Shown: piece by piece, positions 1-8,572 of the stretch
Layout of the letters: the number at the start of each line of letters is the position of its first letter
Numbering within the stretch: the stretch's first letter is position 1
NCBI GenBank assembly: GCA_016178505.1
Contig: JACOTG010000070.1
Coordinates: 1 to 35,547 of the forward strand
Direction: 5' to 3'
DNA from: Planctomycetota bacterium
Lineage (GTDB): Bacteria; Planctomycetota; JACOTG01
Length of the DNA stretch: 35,547 bases
Program-made: the position numbers and the translations under genes
The notes under the pieces: model-generated
What the model saw: only the letters and a program-made list of their open reading frames with translations
What the model was told of the DNA's origin: nothing
Databases searched by the model: none

Positions 1-1349
1 ACGTTCACGACAGGAAGATCGAGCGTGGTCGCGAGATCGATCGCGCGGACGACTGCGGCGGGGAAGGGGAGGAGACTCGCAATTTCGTCGACGAAGTTCG
101 TCGGCTCACGCGATGTGCCGGTTCTACGCGGCGCGCGAAGATAGCTCAGGTCGGAAACGAACGGATAGCACCGACTCAGCCGGAGGCGCGGATGTCCGTG
201 GTCATCGCGGGCCATGCTCCGCAATGCCCGAACAACGGGCGCGTCAGCCTCGGTCTCGACCGGAGGATAGACGGGCGGCGCGAGAAAAACGCACGCTCGG
301 GGTCGATGGCGTGCGCGGGCATTGCGAAGCCGAGACAACGTCGCACGAAAGGCTGCGATACGGACGTCTCCGATCGAACGGCCTGAATCGACCGCCAGCG
401 CCGACGGCGGGAGGTCGCAGACCGTCGTCACGCGGCGTCGTGCACCGAGGATCGAAGAGGTTGCGTCGGCGACGGCGCGCACGACCTCTGCGGGAGAGCG
501 CCGAAAGAACGGTACGTGGATCTCGAGCCGAGCGATTCCAGGGACGCTGATCCCGTAAGCCTCCCGCACGGTTTCCGCATGCAGCAGGACAGGTCGCGGA
601 AGCGACTGCCGCTCGCCTGCGTGCAGGCGCGGATCACGCGGGAGGTGGTGAATCAAACGCGCCAGATCGTCGGCGACACCGTGCGAAGCGAGCGCGCCCG
701 AGGCATGACGTGTCTCGCCCGCGAGCACGATCCCGACGAGTAGCTTCCCGACGCTTCCCGTGTATGCCGTCCACGACGTCCCCATCTCCACGAAGTCGAG
801 GTTCACCGCGGCGACGATTCGAAGACCGTAGCGGTTGAGAAGCGCCTTGAGCGGAAGAAGCGATGCGCGCATGCCGAGAGAGTCGCCCTCCTCGTCTGCA
901 ACGGCTAGATGAATGATCGCGCCGCCGAAACCTCTGCGCGACAACTCCGCAGCAGCAACCACTCCAGCGGCAATTCCAGATTTCATATCGAGGATCCCTC
1001 GCCCTTCGACGATCGGGCGGGAGCCGCGACGGGCGGCGCCGACCCGCTGCCGCGAATCGCAAGGAACGGTGTCGAGATGGCCGGTGAACAGGACTGCCTC
1101 CGGACGGACTCCAAGTCTGAACGCGAGTACGTTTTCGCGTCCAATGGGGAGGGGCGGTCGAGCGGCGGGCACCGCGCGAAGGCCCGCGCGACGAAGTTCG
1201 GATGTCAACATCCTCGCGACCGGCGCCTCGCCATGCGCGGGCCAATCGCTGGGTATCGAAGCGAGACGGATGGCGAGCGCACGTGCAGCGTCGGAACGAC
1301 GGCGATCGTTCATCGTGCGACGCAGGGTAGTGAGGTTGCGAGTTCGCAT
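1..1349 (-). CDS. M20-family metallopeptidase, RocB-like (partial, 3' end beyond left edge)
   Basis: Translating the minus strand gives a frame open from ATG 1349 to base 1 (about 449 codons, no stop), so the gene leaves the window. The M20 landmarks appear in order: GHLDTVP at about residue 90 (first metal His and Asp), GRGILDMKSG at about 115 (bridging Asp) and ADEEGDSLGM at about 150 (catalytic Glu pair). VNLDFVEMG near 180 and PFVSDLSYLR near 400 resemble the RocB (arginine utilisation) branch rather than ArgE or DapE. M20 enzymes are cytoplasmic two-metal amidohydrolases that cut amide bonds of amino-acid derivatives or short peptides; the substrate here is not known. There is no signal peptide. 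An in-frame ATG at 1313 is an alternative start; neither has a clear Shine-Dalgarno. The plus-strand gene at 1719 is divergent. The family call is firm, the RocB assignment less so. Confidence 0.85.
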   Translation of the reverse strand, partial: MRTRNLTTLRRTMNDRRRSDAARALAIRLASIPSDWPAHGEAPVARMLTSELRRAGLRAVPAARPPLPIGRENVLAFRLGVRPEAVLFTGHLDTVPCDSRQRVGAARRGSRPIVEGRGILDMKSGIAAGVVAAAELSRRGFGGAIIHLAVADEEGDSLGMRASLLPLKALLNRYGLRIVAAVNLDFVEMGTSWTAYTGSVGKLLVGIVLAGETRHASGALASHGVADDLARLIHHLPRDPRLHAGERQSLPRPVLLHAETVREAYGISVPGIARLEIHVPFFRRSPAEVVRAVADATSSILGARRRVTTVCDLPPSALAVDSGRSIGDVRIAAFRATLSRLRNARARHRPRACVFLAPPVYPPVETEADAPVVRALRSMARDDHGHPRLRLSRCYPFVSDLSYLRAPRRTGTSREPTNFVDEIASLLPFPAAVVRAIDLATTLDLPVVN

Positions 1350-1718
1350 CAAGCGCGAACGGCGATCTCGTGTTCATGCTCTTCGCCAGACGTCGCAGAA
1401 ACACATCACAGTCGGCGTACCGGCGTCGAACGACGGCTCCCATCGCCGGATTCCGATTCGTGGGAAGCATGCGAGAACACGAGAGTTCGACGCGGAGATT
1501 CCAATCGACACGGCAAGCGACGTCGGGGCGACACGCCGGTCCGTGGTTTGCGCCTCGTGCGCTGGGCGCGATTCCGGGCAATAGCCACGCGACCCGCTCA
1601 GGAGGCACCGAGTCCTCCGTCGATGAATGAGGCGACGTGCGGTGATGGAGAGCCGCACGCTGCCGTCAACGAACCTGGCGAGGCGACACGCGCCTCGGAG
1701 AGAGAAAAGGCAGCCGAC
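1350..1718. other. Intergenic region with leader hairpins upstream of the PEP-CTERM gene
   Basis: No convincing gene lies here between the divergent M20 and PEP-CTERM genes. On the plus strand two hairpins stand in the probable leader of the downstream gene: GGAGG (1601-1605) with CCTCC (1614-1618), and CGTGCGG (1636-1642) with CCGCACG (1653-1659). The first could hide a Shine-Dalgarno-like AGGAGG. No known riboswitch consensus was recognised, and no convincing -35/-10 pair was found for either gene. Confidence 0.35.
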
Positions 1719-2327
1719 ATGATGACCCCTCTGCAGCACCTTCGCACCGTTTGGACGTCGGCGCGACGAGGCGGCGAGAAGTCTCGCCCGGTGTCGACCG
1801 TTCGGTTCGCGGCGTCACTCGCGTTTGCTGCGATCATCATGGTGGTCCTCGCTGGTTGCGGCGGCGGCGGCGGATCCACCGACGGTGGAACGACGAACGG
1901 TGGAACCCCGCCACCGTCGAGTCCTCCGGTTCCCGTCGTTCCGGGTCCCCCTCCAGGCGGACCGACGATTCCGCCGGGGCCCCCAGGTCCACCATCGACG
2001 GCGCCAGTGCCGCCCGTCGCTCAAATCCCGACGAATCCATCGACTGGCCCAAACCTTCCGCCGACGGGAGGTGGACCGACGTTCCAAGTTCCGCCGCCGA
2101 CCCAGGTGCCGACGATTCCGCGCGGAACGAACCCGGGACCTCCGGTGCCGCCGACGACACCGGGCGGCGGAGGTCCGAACCAGGTCCCGACGGCCCCTCC
2201 GCAGAACTCCGATGGCGGCGGTGGCGGTGAGCCGGTTCCGGAGCCGAGCACGTGGATCCTCATGTCGGTCGGAGTGGCAGTCGTGGGGTTTGCCGCTGCA
2301 AGGCAGGGGCGCACAGCCGGCGTCTAA
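1719..2327 (+). CDS. Pro/Gly-rich lipoprotein with C-terminal PEP-CTERM sorting signal
   Basis: A 202-aa protein. A hydrophobic N-terminal segment ends in a canonical lipobox (VVLAGC, Cys at about residue 47) followed by a Gly run. The middle, about 120 residues, is a low-complexity Pro/Gly/Thr/Val stretch with PPG- and PTxP-type motifs. The C-terminus carries a classic PEP-CTERM signal: PEPSTW, a hydrophobic helix, then AARQGR. PEP-CTERM tails are recognised by exosortase and are linked to exopolysaccharide-associated surface proteins. ATG 1719 was chosen because a purine-rich GGAGAG/AAAAGG stretch lies 8-18 bases upstream; the frame is open much further back, but there it only mirrors the M20 gene. 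ATG 1722 is equally possible. Having both a lipobox and a PEP-CTERM tail is unusual. Strong terminator-like hairpins follow. Confidence 0.75.
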   Translation: MMTPLQHLRTVWTSARRGGEKSRPVSTVRFAASLAFAAIIMVVLAGCGGGGGSTDGGTTNGGTPPPSSPPVPVVPGPPPGGPTIPPGPPGPPSTAPVPPVAQIPTNPSTGPNLPPTGGGPTFQVPPPTQVPTIPRGTNPGPPVPPTTPGGGGPNQVPTAPPQNSDGGGGGEPVPEPSTWILMSVGVAVVGFAAARQGRTAGV

Positions 2328-2342
2328 CGGAACGGCGATGTC

Positions 2343-2365
2343 CCCGAGCGACGGTGCGGCTCGGG
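2343..2365 (+). terminator. Hairpin after PEP-CTERM gene (weaker of two)
   Basis: CCCGAGC (2343-2349) pairs with GCTCGGG (2359-2365) across a 9-base loop, 16 bases after the stop codon. There is no T-tract. Confidence 0.4.
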
Positions 2366-2381
2366 AAGTGAGTCGTAGCCA

Positions 2382-2412
2382 CGGGCGATCCGGCCTACCA
2401 TCGGATCGCCCG
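2382..2412 (+). terminator. Strong hairpin terminator candidate
   Basis: CGGGCGATCCG (2382-2392) and CGGATCGCCCG (2402-2412) form a perfect 11-bp stem with a 9-base loop, followed by ATGTCATTTC. It separates the PEP-CTERM gene from the promoter of the ferredoxin/oxidoreductase operon. The T-tract is weak, so intrinsic termination is inferred. Confidence 0.6.
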
Positions 2413-2481
2413 ATGTCATTTCACCCCGTGACGGATGCAGGCGTCGAGGTCTCAGCCCGCCGCCGCCATCGCGTGCAAACA

Positions 2482-2509
2482 TTGCATCTGCCCCGACTAC
2501 TGCTATACT
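2482..2509 (+). promoter_or_regulatory. Sigma70-type promoter of the ferredoxin-korAB operon
   Basis: TTGCAT (2482-2487), a 16-base spacer, then TGC-TATACT with an extended -10 (hexamer 2504-2509). Transcription should begin near 2516, about 55 bases before the ferredoxin ATG at 2570. The site lies inside the longer open frame starting at 2435 and so argues that the longer start is wrong. Confidence 0.65.
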
Positions 2510-2569
2510 CGCGTGCCATTTTTGACGAAACATCGCCAGCGCATCATCATTGAGGATTTCGCGCGCGCC

Positions 2570-3049
2570 ATGGCATACACCATCGCAATCGAGTGCGTCG
2601 GCTGCACGATGTGTTTGAAGAAGTGCCCCGTCGACGCGATCGTCGGCGAATCCAAGCAACTGCACGTCATTCTTCCTGACCTCTGCATCGACTGCGGGGT
2701 CTGCGGGACTTACTGCCCAGTGAACTGCATCTACGACGAGAAGGGCGAGCAAACGTTCAAGATCAAGCCGAAAGAGCGGCCGATCGCCATCGTCGACATC
2801 GACAATTGCACCGGCTGCGAATTCTGCGTCGACGTCTGCCCTTTTGATTGCCTCGCAATGGGCACCGAAGAGCGCGCTGGTTTCTTCAAGATCGCGCAGA
2901 TGGTCAACGCAAAAGAGTGCGTGGCGTGCCGGCTGTGTGAAGAGGTCTGCATGAAAGATGCGATCGTCGTGCGTTGGCCCGACGGCGAGCCCGTCGAGTC
3001 CCTTCAGGCGAAGTCGACGGCTCTCGTCGAAGCGGCAGCCAAGCACTGA
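2570..3049 (+). CDS. Ferredoxin with four [4Fe-4S] motifs, partner of the downstream oxidoreductase
   Basis: A 159-aa cytoplasmic iron-sulfur protein. Four CxxCxxCxxxC motifs are visible in order: CVGCTMCLKKC, CIDCGVCGTYC, CTGCEFCVDVC and CVACRLCEEVC; the first three are followed by Pro. This is two tandem bacterial-type 2[4Fe-4S] modules, more clusters than a simple ferredoxin. The adjacent genes encode a 2-oxoacid:ferredoxin oxidoreductase, so it is probably the electron acceptor or an electron-wiring subunit of that enzyme; this is inference from context. ATG 2570 is preferred over the upstream in-frame ATG 2435 because the operon promoter (2482-2509) lies between them and GAGGA precedes 2570. 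The gap to korA is 176 bp, with a G-rich motif in it. Confidence 0.88.
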   Translation: MAYTIAIECVGCTMCLKKCPVDAIVGESKQLHVILPDLCIDCGVCGTYCPVNCIYDEKGEQTFKIKPKERPIAIVDIDNCTGCEFCVDVCPFDCLAMGTEERAGFFKIAQMVNAKECVACRLCEEVCMKDAIVVRWPDGEPVESLQAKSTALVEAAAKH

Positions 3050-3111
3050 ATTGACGATCGAGTTGGGATCGCGCCTGTGATCTTCCGGTCGCGTCCGGCA
3101 GCAAAGGCGGC

Positions 3112-3134
3112 GGGACGAGAGGGGTGGGGAGGGG
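3112..3134 (+). promoter_or_regulatory. Putative G-quadruplex motif in the ferredoxin-korA spacer
   Basis: Four G-runs (3112-3114, 3121-3124, 3126-3129, 3131-3134) separated by loops of 6, 1 and 1 bases fit the canonical G3+N1-7 pattern on the coding strand. It lies about 90 bases before the korA ATG and could form in the mRNA. A role is only inferred. Confidence 0.4.
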
Positions 3135-3225
3135 AACCGCGACGTCGTCTCCCTCCCAAAGTTCCTCCTACCTTCTTGCCGAGAAACGGCACAGGACACC
3201 TTCAAGAGGAAGTGAGGCACTAGCG

Positions 3226-5058
3226 ATGATCGAAGCGGTTCGAAGAACGGTCGTCAACGATATGACGATTCAAGTGGCGACCGTCAACGGTTCGGGAAGT
3301 CAGTCGGCGAACAATATCCTACTCAAGTCGTTTTTCCGAATGGGCATCCCCGTGGGCGGAAAGAACCTCTTCCCGTCCAATATCCAGGGCCTGCCGACCT
3401 GGTACACGATTCGGGTGAATCATCGAGGCTACGTCGGGCGCAAAGCGCAGCTCGACTTTCTCGTCGCGATGAATCCGAATACCGCCAAGGAGGACTATCA
3501 CCAGGTCGTTCCCGGCGGCGTGATCATCTGCGACAGCGAATGGACGATCGACCCCGCAGACAGGCGCGACGACGTCGCTTGGTATCCCGTGCCGTTCGCC
3601 CAACTCTGCAAGGACAACGTCGAAAACGCCAAGCTCCGACGCCTTCTCACGAACATGATCTACGTCGGCGTGGTGGCGGAGCTTCTCGGAATCGACAACG
3701 AGATTCTCGACGCGGCGCTGCGGGATCAGTTTGCTTCGAAAGCGAAAGTGGTCGAGTCGAACCGGAAGATGATCGAACTCGGCAAAGACTTCGTTCGCAA
3801 AAACCTCGCGAAGAAGGACCCGTTCCGCGTCGAGAAGATGAACGCGAACGGCAACAAGATCCTCATCGACGGCAACAGCGCGTCGGCGCTCGGTTGCGTC
3901 TTTGGTGGATGCACCGTCGTCGCCTGGTATCCGATCACTCCGTCGAGCAGCCTCCCCGAGAGCGTCATCGACTTCCTGAATCAGCACCGCAAGGATGAAG
4001 CAACAGGAAAGAACCGGTTCGCCGTCGTTCAAGCTGAAGACGAGATCGCGGCGCTTGGAATGGTCATCGGCGCCGGGTGGGCGGGTGCTCGGGCGATGAC
4101 GTCGACGTCGGGCCCGGGGATCTCGTTGATGTCGGAATTCGTGGGCCTCGGGTACTTCGCCGAGATTCCGGCCGTCATCTTCGATGTCCAGCGGGTCGGG
4201 CCGTCGACCGGATTGCCGACGCGAACCGCGCAAGGTGACGTGCTGAAAGTGGTGACCTTGTCGCATGGCGACACCAAACATGTGGCGTTGTTTCCCGGAT
4301 CGGTTCAAGAGTGTTTTGAGATGGGTTGGCGTGCGTTCGATCTGGCGGATCGGCTGCAAACGCCAGTGTTCGTTCTCACCGATCTCGATCTCGGGATGAA
4401 CAACTGGATGGCCGATCCGTTCGAGTATCCCGATAAGCCGTTGGACCGGGGGAAGGTGCTCGATGCGGATGCCATCAAGAGGCTCGGCAAGTTCGAGCGG
4501 TATCGTGACGTCGATGGCGACGCCGTCGGGTGGCGAACGCTTCCCGGTACGCGGCACCCGGCAGCGGCCTACTTCACGCGAGGCAGTGGTCACAACGAAA
4601 AGGCACTGTACACGGAGCGCGGCGACGACTACGTCCATTTGATGGACCGGCTGGCTCGCAAGCACCAGACTGCGGCGCAACTCGTGCCCGCACCGGTCGA
4701 GTCCTCGGACTCGGGAGCGCAGATTGGCGTCATCGCGTACGGATCGACGGATTCACCGATGGCGGAGTGTCGCGATCAATTGCGCGAGAAGGGCATTCGA
4801 AGCTCTTACCTTCGCATCCGGGCGTTCCCCTTCACGCGGGCCGTTCGGGCATTCATCGAGAAGTTCGAGCGCATCTACGTCATCGAGCAAAATCGTGACG
4901 GCCAGATGTTGGCGCTGCTTCGAATCGAGTACCCCGAGCTTGCGACTCGCTTGCGGTCGGTCCGCCACTACGACGGCCTGCCCATCGACGCACGATTCAT
5001 GAGCGACCACGTCATCGAACAGGAGCATTCGAGCAAGAAGGAGCTGATCCATGGCTGA
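3226..5058 (+). CDS. korA: 2-oxoacid:ferredoxin oxidoreductase, fused gamma-alpha subunit (KorA-type)
   Basis: A 610-aa protein. Residues about 15-215 are the gamma domain (GSGSQSANN near the start). Residues about 225-600 are the alpha domain, with the signature YPITPSS at about 234 and TSTSGPG in the pyrimidine-binding region. With KorB it oxidatively decarboxylates a 2-oxoacid with CoA, passing electrons to ferredoxin. The gamma-alpha fusion followed by a separate beta subunit is the layout of 2-oxoglutarate enzymes (for example the mycobacterial KorAB type), so 2-oxoglutarate is the likely substrate, but pyruvate or a branched-chain oxoacid is not excluded. ATG 3226 is chosen for its GAGGAAG/GTGAGG region 8-20 bases upstream; the frame extends to 3124 without support. 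The stop overlaps korB by 8 bases, indicating translational coupling. Confidence 0.88.
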   Translation: MIEAVRRTVVNDMTIQVATVNGSGSQSANNILLKSFFRMGIPVGGKNLFPSNIQGLPTWYTIRVNHRGYVGRKAQLDFLVAMNPNTAKEDYHQVVPGGVIICDSEWTIDPADRRDDVAWYPVPFAQLCKDNVENAKLRRLLTNMIYVGVVAELLGIDNEILDAALRDQFASKAKVVESNRKMIELGKDFVRKNLAKKDPFRVEKMNANGNKILIDGNSASALGCVFGGCTVVAWYPITPSSSLPESVIDFLNQHRKDEATGKNRFAVVQAEDEIAALGMVIGAGWAGARAMTSTSGPGISLMSEFVGLGYFAEIPAVIFDVQRVGPSTGLPTRTAQGDVLKVVTLSHGDTKHVALFPGSVQECFEMGWRAFDLADRLQTPVFVLTDLDLGMNNWMADPFEYPDKPLDRGKVLDADAIKRLGKFERYRDVDGDAVGWRTLPGTRHPAAAYFTRGSGHNEKALYTERGDDYVHLMDRLARKHQTAAQLVPAPVESSDSGAQIGVIAYGSTDSPMAECRDQLREKGIRSSYLRIRAFPFTRAVRAFIEKFERIYVIEQNRDGQMLALLRIEYPELATRLRSVRHYDGLPIDARFMSDHVIEQEHSSKKELIHG

Positions 5059-6079
5059 AGTCGGAACGGTCAACCGGCTCGGGTTCAATCGACAGGAGTA
5101 CACCGGTAGTCCATCCACGCTGTGCAATGGGTGCGGGCACGATTCGATCACCAATCACATCATCACCGCGCTGTACGAAATCGGCGCTGATCCATACACG
5201 TTTGCGAAAATGAGCGGCATCGGCTGTTCCAGCAAGACGCCGGCGTACTTCCTTTCGAAGTCGCACGGATTCAATGCCGTTCACGGGCGCATGCCATCCG
5301 TCTCAACGGGAGCGAAACTCGCGAACCACGAGTTGACGATGCTCGCCGTCAGCGGCGACGGTGATACGGCGTCGATCGGTATCGGGCAGTTCTGTCACCT
5401 CATTCGTCGCAACGTGCGCATGATCTACGTGATCGAGAACAACGGTGTGTATGGCCTTACGAAAGGTCAGTTCTCGGCGACGGCAGACACCGGTTCGAAG
5501 CAGAAAGACGGCACGATCAACGAACTCGAGACGATCGACTGCTGCGAGCTCGCGATCACGCTGGGGTGCACCTTCGTCGCTCGGTCGTTCTCGGGCGACA
5601 AGAAACAGATGGTGCCGCTTCTCAAGGCGGCTATGTCGCACGACGGCACGGCGCTTCTCGACGTGATCAGTCCGTGCGTGACGTTCAACGACCATGAAGG
5701 ATCATCGAAGAGCTACGCACACGTACGCGAGACGGATACGCCGCTCCACGAGATCGGGTACGTTCCGTCGTACGAGGAGACCGTTGCCGACTATGCCGAG
5801 GGGTCCGAGACGGACATTCGATTCCCGGATGGCTCGACGATCCGGCTCAAGAAACTCGACCACGACTACAATCCGAAGAACAAGGTCGAGGCTGTCGCGA
5901 TGCTCGAAGAGTCACGGAAGAAGGGAATTCTGACGACGGGATTGATCTTTGTGGACACGGCGCGCAAGGACTTCAACGCGACCCTTCACATGGTCGACAC
6001 GCCGCTGATCCGATTGTCCGATGCCGAACTGCGGCCGTCGCGCGAGACCCTCTCGAGAATCGTTGAAAGCTACCGCTAG
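5051..6079 (+). CDS. korB: 2-oxoacid:ferredoxin oxidoreductase beta subunit (KorB-type)
   Basis: A 342-aa subunit that binds thiamine diphosphate and a [4Fe-4S] cluster. Visible cluster ligands are Cys25 and Cys28 (CNGCGH), Cys59 (GIGCSS) and a Cys near residue 207 (ISPCVTF). The ThDP motif starts at GDGDTASIG and ends at ENNGVYG, about 30 residues later. The length matches KorB rather than the longer PorB types. AAGGAG stands 6 bases before ATG 5051, inside the end of korA. The gene ends at 6079, directly abutting the stop of the convergent VCBS gene with no intergenic base, so there is no separate terminator between them. Confidence 0.9.
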   Translation: MAEVGTVNRLGFNRQEYTGSPSTLCNGCGHDSITNHIITALYEIGADPYTFAKMSGIGCSSKTPAYFLSKSHGFNAVHGRMPSVSTGAKLANHELTMLAVSGDGDTASIGIGQFCHLIRRNVRMIYVIENNGVYGLTKGQFSATADTGSKQKDGTINELETIDCCELAITLGCTFVARSFSGDKKQMVPLLKAAMSHDGTALLDVISPCVTFNDHEGSSKSYAHVRETDTPLHEIGYVPSYEETVADYAEGSETDIRFPDGSTIRLKKLDHDYNPKNKVEAVAMLEESRKKGILTTGLIFVDTARKDFNATLHMVDTPLIRLSDAELRPSRETLSRIVESYR

Positions 6080-8572
6080 CTAGCGAGCGAGATTGGTGAG
6101 CAGGCTCAGCCCTCTTCGTCCACTGCTGCTCACGACGAGATCCGTCGGCCGCGAGCCGTTGAGATCGTAGGCAACTGCCGCCGACGGATTGGATCCCACT
6201 CCGAAGCTTCGCGGTGCCCCGAGCGATCGGTCAGCCTGACCGAGGTAGAGCGTCACGACGTTGCCCGTCGATTGAACCGCCAGCACGTCGTCACGGCCGT
6301 CGAAATTCCAGTCATCGACGACGAACTGGACCGCATCGGTGCTGAGCGCAATCACGGCGCCTGCAGCGAAGGTACCTGTGCCGGTGGCTAGGAACGTCCG
6401 AGCTTGACTCATGCCGGCTTCGCCGATCAGGAGATCAGGGAACGTATTGCCGTCAGCGTCGATGGGAACGAGCGCCGTTGCGTTCGAATCGAGCGCCACC
6501 GCAAGGGGAGGAAGCGCAAAAGTGCCATCACCGAGCCCAAAGCACAAGGCGAGCTGAGGATTTGCGCCATCGGCCACGGCGAGGTCGATTCGTCCATCAC
6601 CGTTCCAATCCGCCGCGGCGAGACCTCGGCACGATCCGACGGCCGAGAACGTCGACAGAGCATCGTAGCCTCCGTCGGCACGAGCTCGGAGAACGCGAAT
6701 CGCACCGTCGGAACCGCTTCCAGCGACCAGATCCTCAAGGCCGTCGAGATCCAAGTCGGCGACGAGAACGGCGCTTGGAGCAGTGACCCCAGGCAGCGCC
6801 GGTGCCTCGGGCCTCTCCTCCAAACTTCCACTGGAGGTGGGGAAGAGGCGATGAATGAGCTGGTCGGTGCTCCCGACCGCCGCGACCTGGTTTGACGGAA
6901 GGGGAGCGAGAATCGTGGGTGACCCCGGCACCGCAGTGATCACCGGGGCCGAGAATCCGCCGGCGCCGTTCCGCCGAAGGAGCGCGACGCCGGTCGCTCC
7001 AAGTGCAACCACGCACTCGGGAATTCCGTCTCCGTCGGTATCGGTGCTGATGATGTCGCTGGCGACGTCGCCGAGGTCGAGATCGACTGGCTGCGTGAAG
7101 GATCCAGCAGCCGTCACGCCGAGTAGCACTGATGCATCGCGCCCGCTCTCGCTCACCGACACGAGGTCGGGAATCTGATCGTTATCGATGCGTGCGGCGG
7201 CCGCGAAGACCGAGTCCGCGCCCGCTTCGATCGATGTGGGTGGATCCGTAAAAACGGTGCCTGGGTCACCGTTTCCGAGGTAAAGCGTCAGATCACCGTC
7301 CTCGCGGCTGGTCACGAACACGTCGAGTCGACCGTCCCCGTTCACGTCTGACGGCGACAGCCAGAAGGGCACGCGACTCATGACGAATTCGCGCGGCGGA
7401 TCGAAGGTGCCCGCGTTTGCGTTGTGGAGGTACCCGAGCGCTCCGTCGACGCCCAGCGGAAAACTTCCACGAAGATAGAGGATGTCGTTTCGGGTGTCGG
7501 CGTCGATGTCTGCAATTGCGACGTCCACCGGCTGAGTCGGCGAAGCGGGATTGGGAGAGGTCGGAAGGAAGTTGCCCGTGCCATCGCCGAGAAATACGGA
7601 GATGGCGCCGTGCTGGGAATCCATTCTTCCGCTCACGACGAGATCGGGAATCGAATTGCCGTCCAAGTCGCCAACGGCTACCGACGTCGCCTGCATCGAA
7701 ACGGGAACTACCGAGGGAGTCGTTGGAAACATACCCGGAATCGCAGTGTTCCCGAGGAAAACGTCGACGGCTCGGCCATCCATGCACGATACGACGAGGT
7801 CGAAGACGGTGTCTCCGTTCACATCCACGACGACGACCCGAGTCGGTGCCAACGCGGTGGAGAGCATGAACGGAGCGGCGAAGACACCATTGCCCTCATT
7901 GTGGAGAATCAATAGGTCGTTTGCGGTGAAATCCGAGACGACCAGGTCGGGTCGGCCGTCACGATCCAGATCCGCGGCCGCGATCGACACCGGACGCGGG
8001 GTTCGGACAAGGACGATCGGATTGCCGAACACACCGGCGCTCGTCGCGAGCATCAGGACGACCGCACCGTCCGAACCGTCGATCGAGCTGGTCGCCAGTG
8101 CGAGATCCAAGGTCCCGTTTTGATCGAAGTCAAACAACGTCCCGGCGATCGGAACGAAGTTCGTCGGATAGGAGTGAAAGGTATCGAAGTCGACCGACGC
8201 CGCGAACACTCGGTACCCCTGGCTAAGCGATGCCGACTGCGTTCCTTTCGAGACTTGCACATCGAGAAACCCGATGCGGCCGACCAGTGAAGGGACTCGG
8301 ACTCGTGCTCGAGTGGTGGACAGAACTTGATCGAGAGGCGCAGTCAGTCCACCGAGGGTCACCGCAATGGAATCGTCGAACGCCCGCCCGCTGACGTCGA
8401 TGGTGCCGCCGCCGGTCGAAGGGCCTGAATTGGGTTGCACCGAACGGAGGCTCAGGCTGGGATTCAGCGACGTTTGGTGGCCGCAGCCGATCAAGAGCGC
8501 GCCAATGACGAGTCCCGCGGCCGTTCGATTCGATCTCAGCGCGCGCGTCGCGCAACTCGTAGCTCCCTGCAT
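6080..8572 (-). CDS. FG-GAP/VCBS-repeat lipoprotein with N-terminal IPT/TIG domain
   Basis: An 830-aa exported protein. The N-terminus has a signal sequence ending in lipobox LIGC (Cys about 30). Residues about 40-118 look like an IPT/TIG immunoglobulin-like fold (VQPNSGPSTGGGTIDVSG). The rest carries about 13 repeats around Asp-rich calcium loops such as DLDRDGRPDLVVSD, DVNGDGRLDVFVTS and DWNGDGRIDLAVAD, the pattern of FG-GAP/VCBS beta-propeller blades. Such proteins are anchored at the cell surface and are thought to bind ligands or matrix; no enzymatic motif is seen. GAGGAGGA lies 5 bases before ATG 8572, which fixes the start. It is a single gene convergent with korB, with a 385-bp gap to the divergent flavoprotein gene. 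Confidence 0.85.
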   Translation of the reverse strand: MQGATSCATRALRSNRTAAGLVIGALLIGCGHQTSLNPSLSLRSVQPNSGPSTGGGTIDVSGRAFDDSIAVTLGGLTAPLDQVLSTTRARVRVPSLVGRIGFLDVQVSKGTQSASLSQGYRVFAASVDFDTFHSYPTNFVPIAGTLFDFDQNGTLDLALATSSIDGSDGAVVLMLATSAGVFGNPIVLVRTPRPVSIAAADLDRDGRPDLVVSDFTANDLLILHNEGNGVFAAPFMLSTALAPTRVVVVDVNGDTVFDLVVSCMDGRAVDVFLGNTAIPGMFPTTPSVVPVSMQATSVAVGDLDGNSIPDLVVSGRMDSQHGAISVFLGDGTGNFLPTSPNPASPTQPVDVAIADIDADTRNDILYLRGSFPLGVDGALGYLHNANAGTFDPPREFVMSRVPFWLSPSDVNGDGRLDVFVTSREDGDLTLYLGNGDPGTVFTDPPTSIEAGADSVFAAAARIDNDQIPDLVSVSESGRDASVLLGVTAAGSFTQPVDLDLGDVASDIISTDTDGDGIPECVVALGATGVALLRRNGAGGFSAPVITAVPGSPTILAPLPSNQVAAVGSTDQLIHRLFPTSSGSLEERPEAPALPGVTAPSAVLVADLDLDGLEDLVAGSGSDGAIRVLRARADGGYDALSTFSAVGSCRGLAAADWNGDGRIDLAVADGANPQLALCFGLGDGTFALPPLAVALDSNATALVPIDADGNTFPDLLIGEAGMSQARTFLATGTGTFAAGAVIALSTDAVQFVVDDWNFDGRDDVLAVQSTGNVVTLYLGQADRSLGAPRSFGVGSNPSAAVAYDLNGSRPTDLVVSSSGRRGLSLLTNLAR

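Noticed and set aside
634..1608. 324-codon minus-strand frame
   Set aside because: Arg/Ser-rich composition; it is an out-of-frame shadow of the M20 gene, which lies on the same strand in another frame and has all family motifs.
909..1718. 270-codon N-terminal extension of the PEP-CTERM protein
   Set aside because: It runs antisense to the M20 gene and shows no protein-like features; signal sequence and RBS place the start at 1719.
1600..1718. Possible cyclic-di-GMP riboswitch before the PEP-CTERM gene
   Set aside because: Hairpins are present but the conserved GEMM core sequences are absent.
2435..2569. Upstream extension of the ferredoxin with a Cys-rich stretch (CKHCICPDYC)
   Set aside because: It looks cluster-like but overlaps the extended -10 promoter at 2482-2509, and the spacing does not fit a 4Fe-4S motif.
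3319..4680. 453-codon minus-strand ORF
   Set aside because: Antisense shadow of korA caused by GC-rich codon third positions; no domain features.
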